Shown here: one piece after another, positions 16,822-25,500 of the stretch
How the letters are laid out: every line of letters begins with the position of its first letter
How positions within the stretch are numbered: the first letter of the stretch is position 1
Source: Frateuria_A yonginensis
Lineage (GTDB): Bacteria > Pseudomonadota > Gammaproteobacteria > Xanthomonadales > Rhodanobacteraceae
NCBI RefSeq assembly: GCF_037137055.1
Contig: NZ_JBBBNY010000009.1
Span: 62,001 to 126,000, forward strand
Reading direction: 5' to 3'
Length of the DNA: 64,000 bases
Notes under the pieces: model-generated
Told to the model about the DNA's origin: nothing
Database searches by the model: none
Seen by the model: the letters and a program-made list of their open reading frames with translations, nothing else
Translations under genes and position numbers: made by a program

Positions 16822-17730
16822 TCAGTCCTTCCTGCGGATGCGCAGGTCGCCGCTGAAGGTCTCCACGTGGATGCGGCCCTGGCTGCCGCCCACCTCGGCG
16901 TTGAGTTCGCTGCCGGGGCCGTGCTCGTGTTCGGTGACCTGGCCGAAGTCGCTGCGCAGGTCGCCGCTGAAGCTGCTGGCGTGAATCGAGGCGGAAAGAT
17001 CGGCCGGCACCTGAATCTGTACGTCGCCGCTCATGCTGTCGATCTCCATGCTGCCGTTCCTGGCCGGCCCGCCGCCGATCTGCACGTCGCCGGAAACCGT
17101 GCTCAGGTTGAATTTCTGCCACGGCCCGCCATCCGCCTGTATGCGCCCGGATACCGTCTGCAGCTCGGCGTTGGAGCCGAGCGCGGGCGCGAGGATGTCA
17201 CCGCTCACCGTCTGCAGGTCGGCCCGTTCCGCGCGACCGGCCTGTTCGACCGTGCCGCTCACGCTCTCGACCGAGAGATCGGGCGTGCGCGCGTTGACCC
17301 GTACCCGTCCGCTCACCGTGTTGATCGAGATCCCGCCGCCGTCCATGCCGTCGATGCCCAGCGGCGCGCTAACCACGCTCACGTCGAGCGTGGCGCGCCG
17401 GGGCACGCGCAGGTCGAGCGTGGTCGGCCCCATCGCGTTGTCGCCGCCCCAGTTGAACCAGTTGCCCGAGCGGTTGCCCTGCGGCTTGACCTTGATCTCC
17501 AGGTCGCCGTTGTCACCCTCGATGGCGAGCGGGGCCGCGCCGTCGCCGAGCGTGCCGGTGACCTGCACCTCGTTGCGGTCCCACGCGGTGATGGTGACCT
17601 GGCCCTTCACGTTGCTCACGCTGATGCGTGCGTCGGCGGCGGCAGGGTGGTGCAGGTTGATCGGTGTATCGGCCAGCGCCTGGCCGATACACAGGCTGAG
17701 CAGCAGCGGGAGGTAGCGTGCGGTTTTCAT
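16822..17730 (-). CDS. Exported DUF4097-type beta-helix protein
   Basis: A 302-residue protein with a Sec signal peptide (MKTARYLPLLLSLCIGQALA). The mature region consists of repeated short strands with a recurring VSGxV/VSGDI pattern (INTVSGRV, SVESVSGTV, LQTVSGDI, LQTVSGRI, LSTVSGDV, SSFSGDL). This is characteristic of DUF4097 right-handed beta-helix or adhesin-like domains. Start 17730 is backed by AGGAGT. It is the third gene of an operon with an ECF sigma factor and a membrane protein, so it probably responds to, or is sensed by, an envelope signal. Function unknown. Confidence 0.85.
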   Translation of the reverse strand: MKTARYLPLLLSLCIGQALADTPINLHHPAAADARISVSNVKGQVTITAWDRNEVQVTGTLGDGAAPLAIEGDNGDLEIKVKPQGNRSGNWFNWGGDNAMGPTTLDLRVPRRATLDVSVVSAPLGIDGMDGGGISINTVSGRVRVNARTPDLSVESVSGTVEQAGRAERADLQTVSGDILAPALGSNAELQTVSGRIQADGGPWQKFNLSTVSGDVQIGGGPARNGSMEIDSMSGDVQIQVPADLSASIHASSFSGDLRSDFGQVTEHEHGPGSELNAEVGGSQGRIHVETFSGDLRIRRKD

Positions 17731-17751
17731 GGATGACTCCTGCAAAGGGCT

Positions 17752-18174
17752 TTAACCGGCCTGCTGATCGAGCTGGCGCAGTCGCATCTGTTGCTGCCGG
17801 GTGCGCGAGAGCAGTCGCTGCAGCGCCGGCGAATGGGGGGCCTGCTCCAGCGCCTGCCGGATCTCCAGGCGGGCGGCGTCCAGTTCGATCGCCGCGCCGG
17901 CCAGGCGCGGGTCGTCCGGCTTCCACGGTGCGCGGCTGGACGCGACGGTGGTGCCCGGCGGCTCGACCAGCTGGTCCTGGCGCAGGGACAGGCCCACGGC
18001 GAGCAGGCTCAGGCCGGCGAAGCTCGCGGCCAGCAACCAGCCCGGGCGGGAATGGGCGCGGGTTGCCGGGGCGGCCGGCTCCAGCGCGGCGTCGATGCGC
18101 GCCCACAGGTCGTGGGGCGGCGCGACCGGCGCGCGCAGTTCGCGCAGCTGGCGACGCCATTCGAATTCGTTCAT
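17752..18174 (-). CDS. Putative anti-sigma factor, single-pass membrane protein
   Basis: A 140-residue protein. A short N-terminal cytoplasmic part (MNEFEWRRQLREL...) precedes one transmembrane helix (about 46-64), and a periplasmic Gln/Leu/Arg-rich helical tail follows. It starts inside the stop of the upstream sigma gene (ATGA overlap), the usual arrangement of ECF sigma and anti-sigma. No zinc-binding HxxxCxxC motif is present, so it is not a ZAS-type anti-sigma factor. The role is inferred from position and topology. Confidence 0.7.
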   Translation of the reverse strand: MNEFEWRRQLRELRAPVAPPHDLWARIDAALEPAAPATRAHSRPGWLLAASFAGLSLLAVGLSLRQDQLVEPPGTTVASSRAPWKPDDPRLAGAAIELDAARLEIRQALEQAPHSPALQRLLSRTRQQQMRLRQLDQQAG

Positions 18175-18758
18175 GAGCGTTCTCCGGGTTCGAGCATCCG
18201 GCGCAGCAGCGCACGTGCGCGGTGCAGCTGCGCCTTCGACGTACCGACGGCCATGTCCAGCCCGCTGGCGATCTCCTCGTGGCGCCAGCCTTCCACGTCG
18301 TGCAGCACCAGCACCGCCCGCGCCCGCGGCGGCAGCTTGGCGATGGCACGTTCCAGCTCCTCGCGCTCGGCCGCGCAGAACGGCACTTCGCCGGGGTCCG
18401 GCAGCTCGTCCTCGCCGACGAACCCCACCGGCTGGGCGCCGCGCGAGCGGATGTCCATCAACGCCACGTTCACCGCCAGCCGGTACAGCCAGGTGCCGAA
18501 GGCGCTCTCGTGGCGGAAGTCGCCCAGCTTCTGCCAGGCGCGCACGAAGGCGTCCTGGGTGAGGTCCTCGGCGCGTGCGTGGTCGTAGCCGGCCAGCCGG
18601 TACACCGCGCCGTACACGCGATCGACGTGCTGGCGATACAGCCGCTGGAATGCCTGGCGGTCGCCGCCCGCCGCGGCGCGAACGTCATCGGCGTCGGTCG
18701 ACCACGCAACGGTCGGTGGCGGCATCGGGCTTCCAGTGGCGAGGCAGGCGGTATCCAT
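18171..18758 (-). CDS. ECF-type RNA polymerase sigma factor
   Basis: A 195-residue sigma-70 family protein of the extracytoplasmic-function class. Region 2 includes FQRLYRQHVDRVYGAVYRLAG, AEDLTQDAFVRAW and SAFGTWLYRLAVN. Region 4 includes LPPRARAVLVLHDVEGWRHEEIASGLDMAVGTSKAQLHRAR. There is no sigma 3 domain. I chose ATG 18758; an ATG at 18725 is also possible and would drop eleven residues before the conserved part. It leads an operon with the membrane protein at 17752 and the DUF4097 protein. Its target promoter was not identified. Confidence 0.92.
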   Translation of the reverse strand: MDTACLATGSPMPPPTVAWSTDADDVRAAAGGDRQAFQRLYRQHVDRVYGAVYRLAGYDHARAEDLTQDAFVRAWQKLGDFRHESAFGTWLYRLAVNVALMDIRSRGAQPVGFVGEDELPDPGEVPFCAAEREELERAIAKLPPRARAVLVLHDVEGWRHEEIASGLDMAVGTSKAQLHRARALLRRMLEPGERS

Positions 18759-18970
18759 CTTGCCAGCTTGGATGCGCGAAGGAGGCGGAACGTTTAGAGC
18801 GTCGACCGCGTCCGCTTCGCCGCCACGGCTGCCGGGAGTCGTGCGGAGCGCAGGCGGGGCGCCGCGCCCCAGGCACACGGCCGCGACGCCCGCCGCCGGC
18901 CCTCCTGCGCAAGCGCGGGCGGACAGGCGCAAGAGGTCCGGGGCGAAGCGAGCGTGCGATGCCGGAAATC

Positions 18971-18989
18971 CCTCTCCCGGCGGGAGAGG
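18971..18989 (-). terminator. Hairpin downstream of pckG
   Basis: CCTCTCCC, loop GGC and GGGAGAGG form a perfect 8-base stem 13 bases after the pckG stop on the minus strand. No T-run follows. CTCTCCC-type palindromes are frequent between genes in xanthomonads. The spacer from 18759 to 18970 shows nothing else I recognise. Confidence 0.45.
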
Positions 18990-19001
18990 GGCTCGATGCG
19001 C

Positions 19002-20777
19002 TCAGGCCGTCGCGGCGCGCGGGGCGGTGTCGGCGGCCAAGGCGCGGGCGACGCGCTGCTGTTCCTTGCGCAGGCGCTCGGGCAGGCGCGGGGCGAAGCT
19101 TTCCAGGTACTCGCCGATGGCCTCCAGCTCGGCCTGCCAGCCGGCAGTGTCGATGCCCAGCAGCTCGGCGATCCCGTCGCGTGACAGGCCGAGGCCGTCG
19201 AGTCGCAGTTCCCCCTCGGCCGGCACGATGCCGACCGGCGTCTCCACGCCGCGGGCGCGGCCTTCGACGCGGTCGATCATCCATTCCAGCACGCGCAGGT
19301 TGTCGCCGAAGCCCGGCCACAGGAACTTGCCATCCTTGCCCTTGCGGAACCAGTTGACGTGGAAGATCCGCGGCAGCTTCGCACCGGGCCGGTCGAACGA
19401 GAGCCAGTGCGCGAAGTAGTCGCCGTAGTGGTAGCCGCAGAAGGGCTTCATCGCCATCGAATCGCGGCGCAGCACGCCGACCGCGCCGGTGGCGGCGGCG
19501 GTCGTTTCCGAACCCATCGCGGCCCCCATCAGCACGCCGTGCGCCCAGTCGCGCGCTTCCATCACCAGCGGCAGCAACGAAGGCCGGCGGCCGCCGAAGA
19601 CGATCGCGCTGATCGGCACGCCCTGCGCGTCCTCGGCCTTTTCCGACCAGGTCGGACACTGCTTCGCGCTCACCGTGAACCGGGAGTTCGGGTGCGCCGC
19701 CGGGCCATTGGCCGGGTCGAACGGACGGCCCTGCCAGTCGACCACCGGCATGCCGGGCAGGCCCTCCCACCAGGGCTGGTTGTCGGCGGTGAGCGCCACG
19801 TTGGTGAAGATGGTGTCGCGCGAGATCGACTTCAGCGCATTCGAATTGGTCGCCGTGCTGGTGCCGGGCGCCACGCCGAAGAAGCCGGCCTCCGGGTTGA
19901 TCGCGTACAGGCGGCCGTCCTCGCCCGGGCGCATCCAGCAGATATCGTCACCCACGGTCCACACCTTCCAGCCGTCCTGCCGGTAGCCCTCCGGCGGAAT
20001 CAGCATGGCCAGGTTGGTCTTGCCGCAGGCCGAGGGGAAGGCGGCCGCGACGTAGTGCGTCTCGCCCCTGGGGTTCTCGATGCCCACGATCAGCATGTGC
20101 TCGGCCAGCCAGCCCTCGTCGCGGGCCTGGTTGGAGGCGATGCGCAGCGCGTGGCATTTCTTGCCCAGCAGCGCGTTGCCGCCGTAGCCGGAGCCGTAGG
20201 ACTTGATCGTGCGCTCCTCGGGGAAGTGCATGATGAAACGGCGCTCGGGATCGAGCTCGCCGGTGGAGTGCAGGCCCTTGACGAAGTCGCCCTCGCGCTC
20301 GATGCGTTCCAGCGCGGCCTTGCCCATGCGCGTCATGATGCGCATGTTGGCCACCACGTAGGGGCTGTCGGTGATCTCCACGCCGCAGCGCGAGAGCGGC
20401 GAGTCGATCGGGCCCATGCAGTAGGGGATCACGTACATGGTGCGCCCTTCCATGCAGCCGTCGAACAGCGCATCGATCTTGGCGTGCGCCTCGGCCGGAT
20501 CCATCCAGTGGTTGTTCGGGCCGGCGTCCTCGCGGTTGCGGTGGCAGACGAAGGTCAGGTGCTCCACCCGCGCCACGTCGGAGGGGTGCGAGCGGTGCAG
20601 GTAGCAGCCCGGGTGCGTTTCCTGGTTGAGCTCGATCAGGGTGCCGTCGGCCAGCATCTCCTTGACCAGCTGCTGGTACTCGGCCTCCGAGCCGTCGCAC
20701 CAGTGGATCTTCGCCGGCCGCGTGCGCGCCGCCACCTCGTTCACCCAGCGCTCGAGCGCTTCCAGCTTGCTGGCCAT
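19002..20777 (-). CDS. pckG: Phosphoenolpyruvate carboxykinase (GTP)
   Basis: A 591-residue GTP-dependent PEP carboxykinase. It converts oxaloacetate and GTP to PEP, CO2 and GDP at the entry to gluconeogenesis. The kinase-1a P-loop FPSACGKTNLAML is present with its hyper-reactive cysteine. YGSGYGGNALLGKKC, the metal-binding VGDDICWM and FFGVAPGTSTATN identify the GTP type rather than the ATP type (PckA). The length is normal. Transcribed alone; the upstream spacer (20778-20850) is relatively AT-rich and presumably holds its promoter. Confidence 0.97.
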   Translation of the reverse strand: MASKLEALERWVNEVAARTRPAKIHWCDGSEAEYQQLVKEMLADGTLIELNQETHPGCYLHRSHPSDVARVEHLTFVCHRNREDAGPNNHWMDPAEAHAKIDALFDGCMEGRTMYVIPYCMGPIDSPLSRCGVEITDSPYVVANMRIMTRMGKAALERIEREGDFVKGLHSTGELDPERRFIMHFPEERTIKSYGSGYGGNALLGKKCHALRIASNQARDEGWLAEHMLIVGIENPRGETHYVAAAFPSACGKTNLAMLIPPEGYRQDGWKVWTVGDDICWMRPGEDGRLYAINPEAGFFGVAPGTSTATNSNALKSISRDTIFTNVALTADNQPWWEGLPGMPVVDWQGRPFDPANGPAAHPNSRFTVSAKQCPTWSEKAEDAQGVPISAIVFGGRRPSLLPLVMEARDWAHGVLMGAAMGSETTAAATGAVGVLRRDSMAMKPFCGYHYGDYFAHWLSFDRPGAKLPRIFHVNWFRKGKDGKFLWPGFGDNLRVLEWMIDRVEGRARGVETPVGIVPAEGELRLDGLGLSRDGIAELLGIDTAGWQAELEAIGEYLESFAPRLPERLRKEQQRVARALAADTAPRAATA

Positions 20778-20856
20778 GATGTCCTCTTCAAGGTCTTAGG
20801 AAAAAAGGGTGTCGGAACGCTAGTTTGCGTGCACTGGTATTGCAAGGTTGAGTGCA

Positions 20857-20883
20857 GCAAAAGGCCGCGCGCAGGCGCGCGCG
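20857..20883 (-). terminator. Terminator after the TetR gene
   Basis: Read on the minus strand, a CG-alternating stem (20866-20881) is followed by GGCCTTTTGC. It lies 23 bases after the TetR stop. Confidence 0.5.
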
Positions 20884-20905
20884 ACCCCGCCCCCGGAGAG
20901 CGTTA

Positions 20906-21484
20906 TCAGGCCGGAATCAATGTGGTGATCATGTGTTCCACGTAGGCGTCGAAGTCCTCGTGGCTGATCCGCGGCAGGCCCAGCGTGAAGTTGAGCTGCA
21001 GGAAGCCGACATAGGCGGCGTAGGTCAGCCGCGCCCGGTTGAGCGCCTCGGTGGACGGCAAGCCGGCCTCGCGGAAGGCGGTGGCGAGGAACTCGGTGCG
21101 CCGCTGCGAGACGCGCGCCATCACCGGCACCACCAAGGGATGGTCGAGCGCCTTGAGCAGGGCGGCGTAGACGCGGTGCGGCTGCACCTCGTGCGCGACC
21201 CGGCGGAACAGTTCGGGCAGGCGCGCGCGGGGGTCGGGGATGGCCTCGATCTGCGCGATGACCTCGCGCTCGCCGTACTGCTCCCAGCGCTCCAGGGCCG
21301 CCTGCAGCAGTGCCTCGCGGGTGCGGAAGTGCCAGTAGAAGCTGCCTTTGGTCACGCCGAGCCGGCGCGCCAGCGCCTCCACCGCGAGGGCGCCCACGCC
21401 CTGCTCGGCGATCAGGACCAGCGCGGCGTCCTCCCAGTTCTCGGCGGACAGGCGCGTGCGTTCGGACTTGCTGCTGGCATTCAT
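20906..21484 (-). CDS. TetR/AcrR family transcriptional regulator
   Basis: A 192-residue repressor. The N-terminal helix-turn-helix (about 15-60) has ALAVEALARRLGVTKGSFYWHFRTREALLQAAL, which is typical of the family. The C-terminal ligand domain is not diagnostic. It is divergent from an alpha/beta hydrolase and a FadE-like acyl-CoA dehydrogenase, whose promoter contains a perfect palindrome at 21675-21692. This makes a role in fatty-acid or acyl-CoA-responsive control plausible. Confidence 0.92.
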   Translation of the reverse strand: MNASSKSERTRLSAENWEDAALVLIAEQGVGALAVEALARRLGVTKGSFYWHFRTREALLQAALERWEQYGEREVIAQIEAIPDPRARLPELFRRVAHEVQPHRVYAALLKALDHPLVVPVMARVSQRRTEFLATAFREAGLPSTEALNRARLTYAAYVGFLQLNFTLGLPRISHEDFDAYVEHMITTLIPA

Positions 21485-21651
21485 CGGTGCATGGTAGCGC
21501 CTATGGCAGGGCAGGCGACAGGCACGGGCGGAGCGCGCGAGGCGGAAAACCCCGTGCACGGCTTCGGTCCCCGGGCTCGGGCCGCCTGCCTCGCGGGCCT
21601 GGGCGGCGCCTCGCACGATGCCGGCGAGCGCGGCACAAACGGGGCGGCCGG

Positions 21652-21692
21652 TTGACGGCACTTCGGCGGCAACTCCATACTCGTGAGTATGG
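21652..21692 (+). promoter_or_regulatory. Promoter with TetR-type operator over the -10 and start codon
   Basis: TTGACG (21652-21657) and CATACT (21676-21681) are separated by 18 bases. The palindrome CCATACTC-GT-GAGTATGG (21675-21692) has two perfect 8-base arms and covers the -10, the start point and the ATG at 21689. Predicted transcription starts at about 21688, so the mRNA may be leaderless. The adjacent divergent TetR gene is the obvious candidate repressor. Confidence 0.65.
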
Positions 21693-22573
21693 AACAGCCT
21701 CGAACCCGTCTCCTCCCCGGCCACGATGGCCTGCCGCTGGCCGTCGACGCGCGCGGCGAAGGGGCGCCGACGCTGCTGTTCGCGCACGGCTTCGGGCAGA
21801 CCCGCCAAGCCTGGGACGGTGCCACCCGCGCCCTGGCCGCCATGGGTTGCCGTTGCGTCAGCTTCGACTGCCGCGGCCATGGCGAAAGCGGCCGTGCGGC
21901 GGAGGGCGACTACCGCATCGAGCAGTTCGCCGGCGACCTGCTCGCCGTGGCGCAGGCGCAGCCCGAACCGCCCGTGCTGGTCGGTGCCTCGATGGGCGGC
22001 CTGCTGGGCCTGGCCCTGGCCGGCGAGACGCGCCCGGCACCGTTCCGTGCGCTGGTTCTCGTGGACATCACGCCGCGCTGGGAGGCGGCCGGCGTGGAGC
22101 GCATCCTGGCCTTCATGCAGGCCCACCCTGACGGCTTCGCCGATTACCGGGAAGCGGCGGAGCACATCGCCGCCTACCTGCCGCAGCGGCGCGAGCGCAA
22201 GCGCGAGGAGCAGTTGCGCCCGCTGCTGCGCGAGGGCGCCGACGGGCGGCTGCGTTGGCATTGGGACCCGGCGCTGCTGGGCAGCATGGCGCGCGAGAGC
22301 GAGCGTCACCAGCCGCGCCTGCTCGCCGCGGCCGCGCGCGTGGAGATGCCGGTGCTGCTGCTTTCGGGCGAGCGCAGCGACGTGGTCTCGCGCGAGACGG
22401 TGGCCGAGTTCCTGAAGCTGGTGCCGCACGCCCGCCACGTCGAAGTGCCCGGCGCCACCCACATGCTGGCCGGCGACGCGAACGATGCCTTTACGGGGCA
22501 GATCGTCGCCTTCCTCGAAGATCTTCCCGGCGGTGCCTTGCGCCGGCCGGCCTTTCCGCAAGAGGTGCAATGA
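21689..22573 (+). CDS. Alpha/beta-hydrolase fold protein
   Basis: A 294-residue cytoplasmic hydrolase. The oxyanion stretch FAHGFGQTRQAW is followed by the nucleophile elbow GASMGG (Ser). The likely acid is Asp in LLSGERSDVVS, and the His is in PGATHMLAG. ATG at 21689 was chosen; a GTG six bases earlier is possible. The gene ends one base before the acyl-CoA dehydrogenase and is probably in the same operon, so its substrate may be an acyl ester or thioester. No more exact function can be assigned. Confidence 0.88.
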   Translation: MEQPRTRLLPGHDGLPLAVDARGEGAPTLLFAHGFGQTRQAWDGATRALAAMGCRCVSFDCRGHGESGRAAEGDYRIEQFAGDLLAVAQAQPEPPVLVGASMGGLLGLALAGETRPAPFRALVLVDITPRWEAAGVERILAFMQAHPDGFADYREAAEHIAAYLPQRRERKREEQLRPLLREGADGRLRWHWDPALLGSMARESERHQPRLLAAAARVEMPVLLLSGERSDVVSRETVAEFLKLVPHARHVEVPGATHMLAGDANDAFTGQIVAFLEDLPGGALRRPAFPQEVQ

Positions 22574-22574
22574 C

Positions 22575-25058
22575 ATGTCCGCGTTCCTGACCTTGCTGGC
22601 GGCGCTCGTCGCGACCGGCGCCTGTGCCTACCACCGCACCAGCCTGCGCGCCTGGGCGATCGCCACGGTGGCGGCCACGCTGGTGGTCGGCGTGCTCGCC
22701 GGCGCGTGGGTGACCATGGTCGTGCTGCTCGTCCTCGAGCTGCTGATCGCCGTGCCGCTGCTCATGCCCGCTTTTCGCCGGCGCAAGATCAGCGCACCGT
22801 TGCTGAAGCTGTTCGCCCGCGCCACGCCCACGCTCTCGGCGACCGAGCAGACCGCGCTGGAAGCCGGCACAGTCGGTTTCGAGGGCGAGCTGTTCTCCGG
22901 CAAGCCCGACTGGAAGCTGCTGCTGAAGCAGCCCAGACCCGAGCTCAGCACCGAGGAGCAGGCCTTCCTCGAAGGTCCGGTCGAGCAGCTGTGCGCCATG
23001 ATCGACGACTGGCAGATCACCCACGAGCTGGGCGACCTGCCGCCGGAGGTGTGGGAGTTCATCAAGAAGAACCGCTTCTTCGGCATGATCATCCCGAAGC
23101 AGTACGGCGGCCTGCAGTTCTCGGCGCTGGCCCATTCGGCGGTGCTGCAGAAACTCAACTCGATGTCCGCCACCGTGGCCTCGACGGTAGCGGTGCCCAA
23201 TTCGCTGGGCCCGGCGGAGCTGCTGCTGCACTACGGCACCGAGGAGCAGAAGAACCACTACCTGCCGCGCCTGGCGGTGGGCGAGGAGATTCCCTGCTTC
23301 GCGCTGACCGGGCCCTACGCAGGCTCCGACGCCACCTCGATCCCCGACTACGGCATCGTGTGCAAGCAGGTGGTGGACGGGGTCGAGACGCTGGGCGTGC
23401 GGCTCACCTTCGACAAGCGCTACATCACGCTGGCGCCGATCGCCACGGTGATCGGCCTGGCCTTCCGCCTGTACGACCCCGAGCATTTGCTGGGCGAGAC
23501 CGAGGACCTGGGCATCACCCTCGCGCTGTTGCCGCGCTCGACGCCGGGCCTCGAGATCGGCCGCCGCCATTTCCCGCTCAACATCCCGTTCCAGAACGGT
23601 CCGATCCACGGCAAGGACGTGTTTGCACCGCTGACCACGCTGATCGGCGGTCCGAAGATGGCCGGTCACGGCTGGCGCATGCTGGTCGAGTGCCTGTCCG
23701 TGGGACGCGCCATCTCGTTGCCCTCCAACGCCACCGGCGGCATGCGCGCTTCGGTGGCGGCGAGCGGCGCCTACGCGCGCATGCGCAAGCAGTTCGGGTT
23801 GGCGATCGCGCGCTTCGAAGGCGTGGAGGAGGCGCTCGCCCGTATCGGCGGGCTGACCTACGCCACCACGGCGCTGTCGCGCGCCACCGCCGCCGCCGTC
23901 GACCGTGGCGAGAAGCCGGCGGTGCCCTCGGCCATTGCCAAGTACCACGCCACCGAATGGGCGCGCCAGGTGGCCAGCGACACCATGGACATCCACGGCG
24001 GCAAGGCGGTGCAGCTGGGGCCGAAGAACTACGCCGGTCGCGGCTGGGAGAGCGTGCCGATCGCGATCACGGTGGAAGGCGCGAACGTCATGACGCGCAG
24101 CCTGATGATCTTCGGCCAGGGCGCGATCCGCTGCCATCCGTACGTGCTGAAGGAGATGCAGGCGCTCTCCATCGCCGACTACGGCGAGAAGCTGCGCACC
24201 TTCGACCGGTTGCTGTTCGGCCACATCGGCTTCGGCATCTCCAACGCGGTGCGCAGCTTCGTGCTGGGTCTGACCGGCGCCGCCATCGGCCAGAGCGCGG
24301 GCGATGCCTACACGCGGCGCTTCTACCGCAAGCTCGACCGCTATTCGGCTGCGCTGGCACTGTGTGCCGACGTGTTCATGGGCGTGCTGGGCGGCAAGCT
24401 GAAGTTCAAGGAGAAACTCTCGGCGCGGCTGGGCGACGTACTCTCGTACCTGTACATCGCCAGCAGCATGCTCAAGCGCTACGAGGACACCGGCCGTCCG
24501 GAGGCCGACCGTCCGTTGCTCGCCTGGGCCTTCCACGAATGCATGTGGCGCACGCAGATGGCGCTGGACGGCGCGATCCGCAACTTCCCGGTGCGGCCGG
24601 TCGGCTGGCTGCTGCGGGCGCTGGTCTTCCCGCTCGGTCGCCGCGACGTGCCGCCGTCGGATCGCCTGGGCCGGCGCGTGGCCGCCCTCATCACTGCGCC
24701 TGGCGAGGCACGCGACCGGCTGACCGAATGGGCCTACCTCACGCCCACGCCGAACAACACCATCGGCCGCATGAACGCGCTGCTGCCGCAGGTGATCGCG
24801 GCCGAGCCGGTCGAGCGCAAGTTCGGCAAGGCGCTCAAGGCCGGACAGCTGCAGGCGCACGACTACGAAGGCCAGCTCGCCGAAGCGGTCCGCGCCGGCG
24901 TGCTCACCGAGGCCGAAGCGGCGCAGCTCAGGCGCGTGCGCGAAGGCACCTTCGAGTTCATCTCGGTGGACGATTTCGATCCGGCCGAGCTCGGCGCCAA
25001 GGTGACGCGTGCGGATCGCCGGCACGAGGCCGACGAACGGCACAAGCGCATCGCCTGA
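22575..25058 (+). CDS. fadE: FadE-type acyl-CoA dehydrogenase
   Basis: An 827-residue protein of the large FadE class (E. coli FadE is about 815), which performs the first step of fatty-acid beta-oxidation. Two N-terminal membrane segments (about 5-60) are followed by the acyl-CoA dehydrogenase N, middle and C domains (to about 560; FALTGPYAGSD, QFGLAIARFEGVEEALARI, DIHGGKAVQLGPKN). A C-terminal FadE-specific extension (DUF1974) completes it. AAGAGGTG upstream supports the ATG at 22575. Cotranscribed with the hydrolase and probably controlled by the TetR protein. Confidence 0.94.
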   Translation: MSAFLTLLAALVATGACAYHRTSLRAWAIATVAATLVVGVLAGAWVTMVVLLVLELLIAVPLLMPAFRRRKISAPLLKLFARATPTLSATEQTALEAGTVGFEGELFSGKPDWKLLLKQPRPELSTEEQAFLEGPVEQLCAMIDDWQITHELGDLPPEVWEFIKKNRFFGMIIPKQYGGLQFSALAHSAVLQKLNSMSATVASTVAVPNSLGPAELLLHYGTEEQKNHYLPRLAVGEEIPCFALTGPYAGSDATSIPDYGIVCKQVVDGVETLGVRLTFDKRYITLAPIATVIGLAFRLYDPEHLLGETEDLGITLALLPRSTPGLEIGRRHFPLNIPFQNGPIHGKDVFAPLTTLIGGPKMAGHGWRMLVECLSVGRAISLPSNATGGMRASVAASGAYARMRKQFGLAIARFEGVEEALARIGGLTYATTALSRATAAAVDRGEKPAVPSAIAKYHATEWARQVASDTMDIHGGKAVQLGPKNYAGRGWESVPIAITVEGANVMTRSLMIFGQGAIRCHPYVLKEMQALSIADYGEKLRTFDRLLFGHIGFGISNAVRSFVLGLTGAAIGQSAGDAYTRRFYRKLDRYSAALALCADVFMGVLGGKLKFKEKLSARLGDVLSYLYIASSMLKRYEDTGRPEADRPLLAWAFHECMWRTQMALDGAIRNFPVRPVGWLLRALVFPLGRRDVPPSDRLGRRVAALITAPGEARDRLTEWAYLTPTPNNTIGRMNALLPQVIAAEPVERKFGKALKAGQLQAHDYEGQLAEAVRAGVLTEAEAAQLRRVREGTFEFISVDDFDPAELGAKVTRADRRHEADERHKRIA

Positions 25059-25390
25059 GGCACAACCGGCCCTGGACCTCGCCATCGGGCACGGCCCTGA
25101 TGGCGAGGCGCTTCCGGCCGCGGGCCGTTGCCGGTACGCGGAGCGGCCGACAGCCTGCCGGGGAACCTGCATCTCGCCGCTGCGGCGCCAGGGTGTCTGG
25201 CCCGCTCTCACGCAGGCTTGCGCATGGCCTGCAGCTGCGGCCTATCCCGCCCGGAGCAACCACGGATCCCGGTGTCGCACCCGCCGGCGTGCCGGGTGCA
25301 GCCGTGTGACTCGGGCGAGCTTCGACGGCGGGTGCGTGCTGTCGTGCAGCATTACATCGGCAAGCGAATTCGATAGTGTTTTGTGCACGC
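25059..25390. other. Non-coding spacer before the TonB-dependent receptor
   Basis: The gap to the receptor gene is 442 bases. Apart from small GC hairpins (for example GCACCCG...CGGGTGC near 25277), I see no gene, RNA or repeat in this left part. The operators lie in the right part, from 25394 on. Confidence 0.5.
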
Positions 25391-25393
25391 ACA

Positions 25394-25407
25394 TTGGATC
25401 GATCTAA
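25394..25407. promoter_or_regulatory. LacI-type operator, distal
   Basis: TTGGATCGATCTAA is a near-palindrome centred on CG (12 of 14 positions match its reverse complement). It shares the GGATCG/CGATCC core with the operators flanking the LacI gene at 59313-60362. It lies 107 bases before the receptor start. Confidence 0.6.
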
Positions 25408-25470
25408 ATCCGTGTGCCGATACCAGGCTGTTTGTCGGACAAGTTGGGCGGGGGTCTGTTTGTTCCGGTT

Positions 25471-25484
25471 TTGTATCGATCCAA
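25471..25484. promoter_or_regulatory. LacI-type operator, proximal
   Basis: TTGTATCGATCCAA is palindromic around CG, 17 bases before the receptor start codon and close to its GGGAGGA ribosome binding site. Centre-to-centre distance to the distal operator is 77 bases, about seven helical turns, which would permit looping. Confidence 0.6.
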
Positions 25485-25500
25485 TGAGGGGAGGAATGCC

